NCBI RefSeq assembly: GCF_018207095.1
Contig: NZ_QOCZ01000002.1
Coordinates: forward strand, 62,001-126,000
From: Nocardiopsis sp. MG754419
GTDB taxonomy: Bacteria > Actinomycetota > Actinomycetes > Streptosporangiales > Streptosporangiaceae
Direction: 5' to 3'
Length of the DNA stretch: 64,000 nt
Within the stretch, counting starts at the first letter, position 1. Every line of letters starts with the position of its first letter. A model generated the notes under the pieces. That model was given only the letters and a program-made list of their open reading frames with translations, was not told the DNA's origin and did no database searches. The position numbers and the translations under genes were made by a program. Shown piece after piece: positions 59,468 through 64,000 of the stretch.

Positions 59468-61273
59468 ATGTCGTTCGCGCAGACGGTGCGCGGGGCGGCC
59501 GGCGCGGTGGCCCAAGGGTCCGATCCGCGACAGGCCGTCACCGACGCGGCCCAACAGGCGATGGGTCAGGTGTCAGGACAGGGTGACCGGGGTTCCGGTC
59601 AGAGTTCGGAGGGCGGCCTCGACCCCCGCGACTTCGTGGCCGCCCGTGAACAGGGCGCCTCCGTCGACACCCGCATCGAGCAGAAGACCACCTCCCTCAA
59701 TACCGCCGGCGAGGCGCTCAACCGCAGCTACTACGAGCGCGGCCAGAGCGGTCCGGTCCACGTCATCTGCCCCATGGTGATCCCGCGCGGGCGCACCTTC
59801 CTCACGATGCTGCCCGCCATCGCGCTGGTCGTCCTCGGTGTGGTCGGCACGATCGCGTTCGTGGTGCCGAGCGCGGTGATGACCGGAGCCAACCCGCTCC
59901 TGCACCCGTTCTTCGGTTTCCACTACTGGCTCGTCACCCTCGGCATCGCCGGGTTCATGTGGTGGCGCCAGGGCATGGTGATGGTGCCCGAGGGGTGCCA
60001 GGCCATCGTCACCCGCTTCGGCAAGATGGAGAACCTCTTCAAGCCGGGTCGGGTCACCCTGTTCAACCCGTGGAAGCGCGTCTCCTACATCGTCAACACC
60101 ACGCGCGAGTACCCGTTCAACGCGCCGATCCGCTCCGCCCCCACCAAGAGCGGCGTGCAGGCCTCGGTCGACCTGTTCGTGCAGTTCAAGATCGAGAACG
60201 CGGTCGACTTCGTCTACACCCTCGGCGGTGTGCCGGGCTTCCAGGAGAAGCTCAACAACGCCATCTCCGAGACCACCCGAAGCCTCATCTACGAGCAGGA
60301 GGCCTCGGCGATCTACGACATGGTCGGGGAGAGCACCCAGGGGCTCTTGGACTCCCTCAACCGTCAGTTCGGCGGCATCGTCGTCCTCACCAGCGCCAAC
60401 ATCACCCACGCCGAACCCTCCAGCCAGGAGTACCGGATGGACCTGGCGGCTCCGGAGATGGTGCGGGTGGCCAAGGACGCCTACACCTTCGAGTACGAGC
60501 TGCAGCTGCGCAAGGAGCAGAACGAGGGTGACCTGAACAAGGAGCTGGCCACCCTCAACGAGACGTTGTCGGCGATCCAGGCCGACATCGCCCAGTACCA
60601 GGCGCAGATGGACACCGCGCTGGAGCGCGAGACCAACCGTGCCCGCTCCCTGGCCCGCCAGCGGTTCGTGGAGGCCGAGTCCGAGGCCAACGCCAACGCC
60701 GCGCTCCTGCAGGCCCAGGCCCTGGACATTCGCGCCGTGTCGGCGTCCGAGGCTCCGGAGATCCTCAACTACCGCTTCCGCGAGAACCTCCTGGACAAGC
60801 TGGAGTCCGTCGCCGACAGCCTGCCGCAGGTGCTGCGGATCGGCTCCGGTGACGCGGCGAGCGTCGACTACCTGCGCATCGCCCAGGAGATCATCGGCCA
60901 GGCCGACACCGCCCTGTTCTCCGAGGACGACATGGCGGCGATCCGCGAGCGTCTGGGCGAGATCCGTGAGCGGATCGCCCAGCGTGAGCAGGAGATCAAC
61001 GAGATCGTCGAGGACGAGACCGAGGATCGTCGTGCCGGCGACACCGAGGACCCGGGCGAGGACCGCGTCGAGGAGATCCGCCAGTCGGTGAGCGACGACT
61101 CCATCGACGGGCGTCTGTCCGAGGCGGCCGGTGAGGGTGACGGCCAGGAGACCGCGCGGGAGTCGGCGGCCCCGCACCACCCGATCGACGCCCCGCCGCC
61201 CTCCGGCGCCCCCTACCAGCAGTCCCCGCCACCGCCGTGGTCGCAGGGCGGTCAGAACCCGGGAGGTCAGTAG
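59468..61273 (+). CDS. SPFH/band 7 domain membrane protein 1
   Basis: A 601-residue protein: Gln/Gly-rich cytosolic N-terminus (about 1-105), two membrane helices (about 112-135 and 151-165), an SPFH domain (about 168-350, MVPEGCQAIVTRFGKMENLFKPGRVTL), a long coiled coil (about 355-520) and an acidic, then Pro-rich C-terminus. SPFH proteins (flotillin, HflK/C, stomatin) oligomerise into membrane rings or rafts. The ATG at 59468 has GGAG nine bases ahead. It directly abuts the second SPFH gene, so a heteromeric complex is likely. Confidence 0.9.
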   Translation: MSFAQTVRGAAGAVAQGSDPRQAVTDAAQQAMGQVSGQGDRGSGQSSEGGLDPRDFVAAREQGASVDTRIEQKTTSLNTAGEALNRSYYERGQSGPVHVICPMVIPRGRTFLTMLPAIALVVLGVVGTIAFVVPSAVMTGANPLLHPFFGFHYWLVTLGIAGFMWWRQGMVMVPEGCQAIVTRFGKMENLFKPGRVTLFNPWKRVSYIVNTTREYPFNAPIRSAPTKSGVQASVDLFVQFKIENAVDFVYTLGGVPGFQEKLNNAISETTRSLIYEQEASAIYDMVGESTQGLLDSLNRQFGGIVVLTSANITHAEPSSQEYRMDLAAPEMVRVAKDAYTFEYELQLRKEQNEGDLNKELATLNETLSAIQADIAQYQAQMDTALERETNRARSLARQRFVEAESEANANAALLQAQALDIRAVSASEAPEILNYRFRENLLDKLESVADSLPQVLRIGSGDAASVDYLRIAQEIIGQADTALFSEDDMAAIRERLGEIRERIAQREQEINEIVEDETEDRRAGDTEDPGEDRVEEIRQSVSDDSIDGRLSEAAGEGDGQETARESAAPHHPIDAPPPSGAPYQQSPPPPWSQGGQNPGGQ

Positions 61274-62731
61274 ATGAGTGAGTCCTTCAACCCCGGTGGC
61301 GGCTCCAACATCAAGGAGTCCCTCGCCTCGTGGAGCGACCTCGCCGGTCTGCTGCGCGGTGGTGACCAGGGGGCCATCGTCCCCGTGGTCATCCCCCGCG
61401 ACAACCGCGGTCTGCGCTGGATGATCCTGGTGTGGTTCGGTCTGTTCGCGCTCCTGTCGGCGCTGGTCATGACCATCCACGCTTTGGCGGGCGGTGTCAG
61501 TGGAACCCTCTACGGGGCGTTGGCGGTGCCCACGCTCCTCGTGGGCGTGCTCAGCGTCGCCGCCGCGGTCCTGTGGTGGTGGCGCGGCTCGATCATCGAG
61601 ATCGAGGAGGGCACCACCGGCATCCTCACCAAGTACGGCGCCTTCGTGAAGAGCATCGGCCCGGGCCGCCACTACCTGTGGCACCCGTGGTCGCGCGTGG
61701 ACTTCGTGGTGGACACCCGCACCGAGATCCCCTACACCGCTCCGGTGCTGGCCTGCCCCACCCGTGAGAACGTGCCGCTGAAGTCCATCGAGTTCTTCCT
61801 GAAGTTCCGCATCGACGAGCCGTACGCGTTCGTCACCACCATCGGCGCGAGCAACTTCGACCTGGTGCTGTCCAGCGCCGTGCAGGACGCCATCCGCCAG
61901 CGCAGCCGCATGGTGAACACCGAGTCCGCCTACGACCTGCGCGGTTCCAACGTGGAGGACATGCGGCGTCTGCTCAACGAGCAGCTGCGCAAGTACGGCG
62001 TGGTCATCACCGGCTGCAACATCCCCGACGTGCAGCTGCCGAGCCAGTACCAGCAGCACCTGGCCACCCGTGAGCGGGTGGCCAAGGAGCTGGTCGCCTA
62101 CGAGCAGGAGTGGGAGCTCACCCGCAAGCGTCGGATCGACACCCTGCTCATGGACATCGAGCGCTCCAAGAAGACCCGCGACGCCAAGATCGTCGAGGTC
62201 AACGCCTCCCTCAACAAGGCGCGCAAGGACGTGGCGCAGATGCTGGAGGAGCAGGAGACCGAGGCCCAGCGGGTGCGGTACGAGATCGAGACGCGTGGCC
62301 GGGCCGACCTGGTCGCGGCCGAGAACGAGGCCAAGGCGCAGGAGCGTCTGGCCACGGCCTACCGGGACAACCGGGCGGTGCTGGAGTACGAGCTCGCCCG
62401 ACGCCGGTTGGACGTGGGCGCGGCCCTGGCCGAGCGGGCCCCGCGCCCGGTGGTGGTCCAGACCGAGGCCGGGTCGGGGGACTCCTCGGCGCTGTCGACG
62501 CTGCTCACCGCCCAGTTGTTGCCGCAGGTCATGAACGGCGCCTCGGGGGCGGGCCGCTCCGTGTCGAGCAACGGTGCGCAGGACGCGCTGGACTCGGCGC
62601 AGGGTGCGGTGGCAGCGGCCGCCGGTCGCCAGCAGCAGATGGCGGAGGAGTACCGGCAGCAGCAGGACACCGCGATGCGACGGCAGTTCGAGAGCGGTGA
62701 GGGATACGGCGATCAGGGGCGCCGCCGCTGA
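61274..62731 (+). CDS. SPFH/band 7 domain membrane protein 2
   Basis: A 485-residue partner: N-terminal cytosolic part about 1-46, two helices (about 47-70 and 78-100, ending LWWWRG), the SPFH domain (about 103-290, IEIEEGTTGILTKYGAFVKSIGPGRHYLWHPW) and a coiled coil (about 295-400), then a Gly/Ser/Gln-rich tail. Its ATG is immediately after the stop of SPFH 1. The same architecture but distinct sequence suggests an HflK/HflC-like heteromer. No protease gene is adjacent. A long perfect hairpin follows. Confidence 0.9.
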   Translation: MSESFNPGGGSNIKESLASWSDLAGLLRGGDQGAIVPVVIPRDNRGLRWMILVWFGLFALLSALVMTIHALAGGVSGTLYGALAVPTLLVGVLSVAAAVLWWWRGSIIEIEEGTTGILTKYGAFVKSIGPGRHYLWHPWSRVDFVVDTRTEIPYTAPVLACPTRENVPLKSIEFFLKFRIDEPYAFVTTIGASNFDLVLSSAVQDAIRQRSRMVNTESAYDLRGSNVEDMRRLLNEQLRKYGVVITGCNIPDVQLPSQYQQHLATRERVAKELVAYEQEWELTRKRRIDTLLMDIERSKKTRDAKIVEVNASLNKARKDVAQMLEEQETEAQRVRYEIETRGRADLVAAENEAKAQERLATAYRDNRAVLEYELARRRLDVGAALAERAPRPVVVQTEAGSGDSSALSTLLTAQLLPQVMNGASGAGRSVSSNGAQDALDSAQGAVAAAAGRQQQMAEEYRQQQDTAMRRQFESGEGYGDQGRRR

Positions 62732-62758
62732 TCCTCCCGAGCGCGTCCCCGGACGTGG

Positions 62759-62803
62759 AAGGGCCCCGCGGTCATGGTCGAGTGCCATGACCGCGGGGCC
62801 CTT
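62759..62803 (+). terminator. terminator after SPFH operon, 19-bp perfect stem
   Basis: AAGGGCCCCGCGGTCATGG (62759-62777) pairs fully with CCATGACCGCGGGGCCCTT (62785-62803), 7-base loop. It is the strongest hairpin in the window. Confidence 0.82.
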
Positions 62804-62859
62804 CGTGGTTCCTCGTGCCGGTGCGTTCCGTCCCGGCACACCCCCGGGGGGCGTCCGGT

Positions 62860-63048
62860 TCAGCCGCTGGGGGACAGGGCCGCGTATCCGGCGATGTCGA
62901 TACCGTGCCGGGCGGCGATCTCCACCAGGTCCTCGATCTCGCCGGCCTGCGACGTCGCCAGGTCGTCGTCGCCGACGGCGTGGGCGCGTCGCGACGCGGT
63001 GATGGAGTCGTGGAGCCGCAGGTGCAGCGTGAGGACGAACTCGCGCAT
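62860..63048 (-). CDS. small protein of unknown function
   Basis: A 62-residue ORF (REFVLTLHLRLHDSITASRRA; DDDLATSQAGEIEDLVEIAARHGIDIAGYAAL) with coding-like third-position bias and no competing gene opposite. I chose the second ATG (63048) because GAGGAG is six bases ahead of it; the first ATG (63054) abuts that sequence. It is probably a short amphipathic helical protein. I recognise no family. Confidence 0.6.
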   Translation of the reverse strand: MREFVLTLHLRLHDSITASRRAHAVGDDDLATSQAGEIEDLVEIAARHGIDIAGYAALSPSG

Positions 63049-63218
63049 GGACATCTCCTCGGGTGAGCGGAGCGAGGGAGAAGGGTTCTCCCGGGGGCCC
63101 CACCATCCCTACAGGTCCAGGGTGAGAGTTCGGTTGGAGGCGGGCAGGGGCAGGCAAAGAGGAGGGTAAGAGATCCGACCGGGGGACGGCGGCCGGACTC
63201 GGGGGCCCGGCCGCGGGG

Positions 63219-63875
63219 TCAGTGGTCGACCCACACGTACCAGTCGCCGGACACGTGCTCGTAGATCCGCGAGCCCTGGCCCGGGACGAACACCCCGACG
63301 GGGATCTCCTCGACGCTGTGGGCCAGACCGGCGGGCTGGAACAGGCCGGCGCCCTCGATGGCGTAGTGGGTGACGTCCTCGTTCTGGGACACGCTGTGCA
63401 GGCGGTACAGGCCGGTCCACTCACCGTTGCGGGGGACCGAGGTGGCGGCCCCGGTGTCGTCGCGCAACTCCAGGAGTTGGTCGGCGGAGGCGTTCACCCG
63501 GCTCTGCAACGGCACGTCCGCCACGGACAGGCCCAGCGCCACGAACGCGATGAGCGGTGCGCTGATCCAGCGCACCCAGTAGTGGCGGATCATCGGCCGT
63601 GCGACGGCCAGGGCGATCCCCAGGCGCAGGGCGCCCATACCCGCCAGCAGCAGGCCGCCGCCGAGGCCGACGACGAACGTGGGCAGATGCCCCGCGGGCA
63701 CACTGTCCTCGAACAACAGGACGAGACCGACCGCGGCGCAGGCCGGGATGTACAGGCGACCGGGTGGACGTGAGGCCCAGGAGATCAGGCGCTGCCCCAG
63801 CGTCGGTTGTTCCGCGATCTCGATCAGCTTGGCCACGGACCCATCAGGGTTCGGGCCGGAAGCTGAGGCGGACAT
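63219..63875 (-). CDS. membrane protein with C-terminal extracytoplasmic domain, unknown function
   Basis: A 218-residue protein: a cytosolic N-terminus, about three helices (LYIPACAAVGLVLLFEDSVPAG, FVVGLGGGLLLAGMGALRLGIALAVARP, ISAPLIAFVALGLSVADVPL), then an about 100-residue soluble part (VPRNGEWTGLYRLHSVSQNEDVTHYAIEGAG; VPGQGSRIYEHVSGDWYVWVDH). GGTGGGGGGAAC precedes the ATG. No enzyme motif is evident. The upstream bases reach the window edge. Confidence 0.8.
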   Translation of the reverse strand: MSASASGPNPDGSVAKLIEIAEQPTLGQRLISWASRPPGRLYIPACAAVGLVLLFEDSVPAGHLPTFVVGLGGGLLLAGMGALRLGIALAVARPMIRHYWVRWISAPLIAFVALGLSVADVPLQSRVNASADQLLELRDDTGAATSVPRNGEWTGLYRLHSVSQNEDVTHYAIEGAGLFQPAGLAHSVEEIPVGVFVPGQGSRIYEHVSGDWYVWVDH

Positions 63876-64000
63876 GGCGTTCCCCCCACCGAATCCGGGT
63901 CATGGCGACGCGGCGAGCGTAACGGCACAGGGTCGGGGACGGGCCGCGTCACAGTCGATACGGCCGACGTAGCGCGGCCTGTCCCACAGGATAGAGCAGT

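Noticed and set aside
59573-63424. 1283-codon reverse-strand open frame antisense to both SPFH genes
   Set aside because: It has repetitive Gly/Val/His/Arg composition typical of the antisense of high-GC genes and crosses the terminator; both SPFH genes opposite are convincing.
1-64000. CRISPR arrays, IS elements, rRNA genes, riboswitches and biosynthetic mega-synthases
   Set aside because: No regularly spaced repeats, transposase motifs, rRNA sequence, recognisable riboswitch fold or PKS/NRPS modules were seen on reading.

Overview
The window is very GC-rich with strongly G/C-biased third codon positions, and it carries actinobacterial signatures: an adenosylcobalamin-dependent class II ribonucleotide reductase with nrdR opposite lexA, carbohydrate ABC transporters without their own ATPase, 10-methyl fatty acid genes and many leaderless genes. 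It is chromosomal DNA of a filamentous actinomycete. A Nocardiopsis-like (Nocardiopsaceae) host is my inference from gene content, not from a search. No phage, IS element, CRISPR array or origin was seen.

Layout. 1-10.3 kb: aromatic-acid catabolism by CoA thioesters (SDR, enoyl-CoA hydratase-like, RidA-like, PaaX repressor, acyl-CoA dehydrogenase, aryl-CoA ligase, fused aryl-CoA monooxygenase/reductase, formamidase-like hydrolase, MFS importer). It is best read as the aerobic 2-aminobenzoyl-CoA (anthranilate) or salicylyl-CoA route. 10.3-13.6 kb: an M48 protease whose frame has no normal stop, then the housekeeping operon nadD-rsfS-phosphatase and a tRNA-Ala. 13.8-22.1 kb: epoxide hydrolase with a divergent WYL regulator, then an alpha-glucoside regulon (LacI, GH13 glucosidase, three ABC genes). 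22.2-26.5 kb: two TetR units, one facing a flavin monooxygenase and one facing an ABC exporter. 26.5-32.6 kb: GroES-like protein, two more identical tRNA-Ala genes, three AHSA1/SRPBCC proteins with two ArsR regulators, and a glutaminase-STAS fusion. 32.7-42.6 kb: DinG-type helicase, several uncharacterised proteins, a glutamate-racemase homologue and the tuberculostearate pair tmsA-tmsB. 42.7-46.3 kb: a DasABC-like sugar ABC operon interrupted by a small antisense gene. 46.4-54 kb: fatty acyl-CoA ligase, leuS, two paralogous membrane-anchored proteins, a hydrolase lipoprotein and lexA. 54.6-64 kb: nrdR-nrdJ, a CBS protein, two tandem SPFH membrane proteins and small uncharacterised genes.

Regulation is unusually readable. 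Most regulators face their target across a short gap holding a clear inverted repeat. Ten genes show a -10-like hexamer followed by 5-6 bases and the start codon, so they are probably leaderless. Two ArsR/SRPBCC modules share the operator core CAACC-N4-GGTTG. Most convergent gene ends have strong GC-rich hairpins without U tracts.

Most worth following up: the anthranilate-CoA cluster with its atypical RidA and hydratase, the ArsR/SRPBCC operator code, the antisense gene splitting a sugar-transport operon, the tandem SPFH pair, and the M48 frame running antisense through its neighbour.
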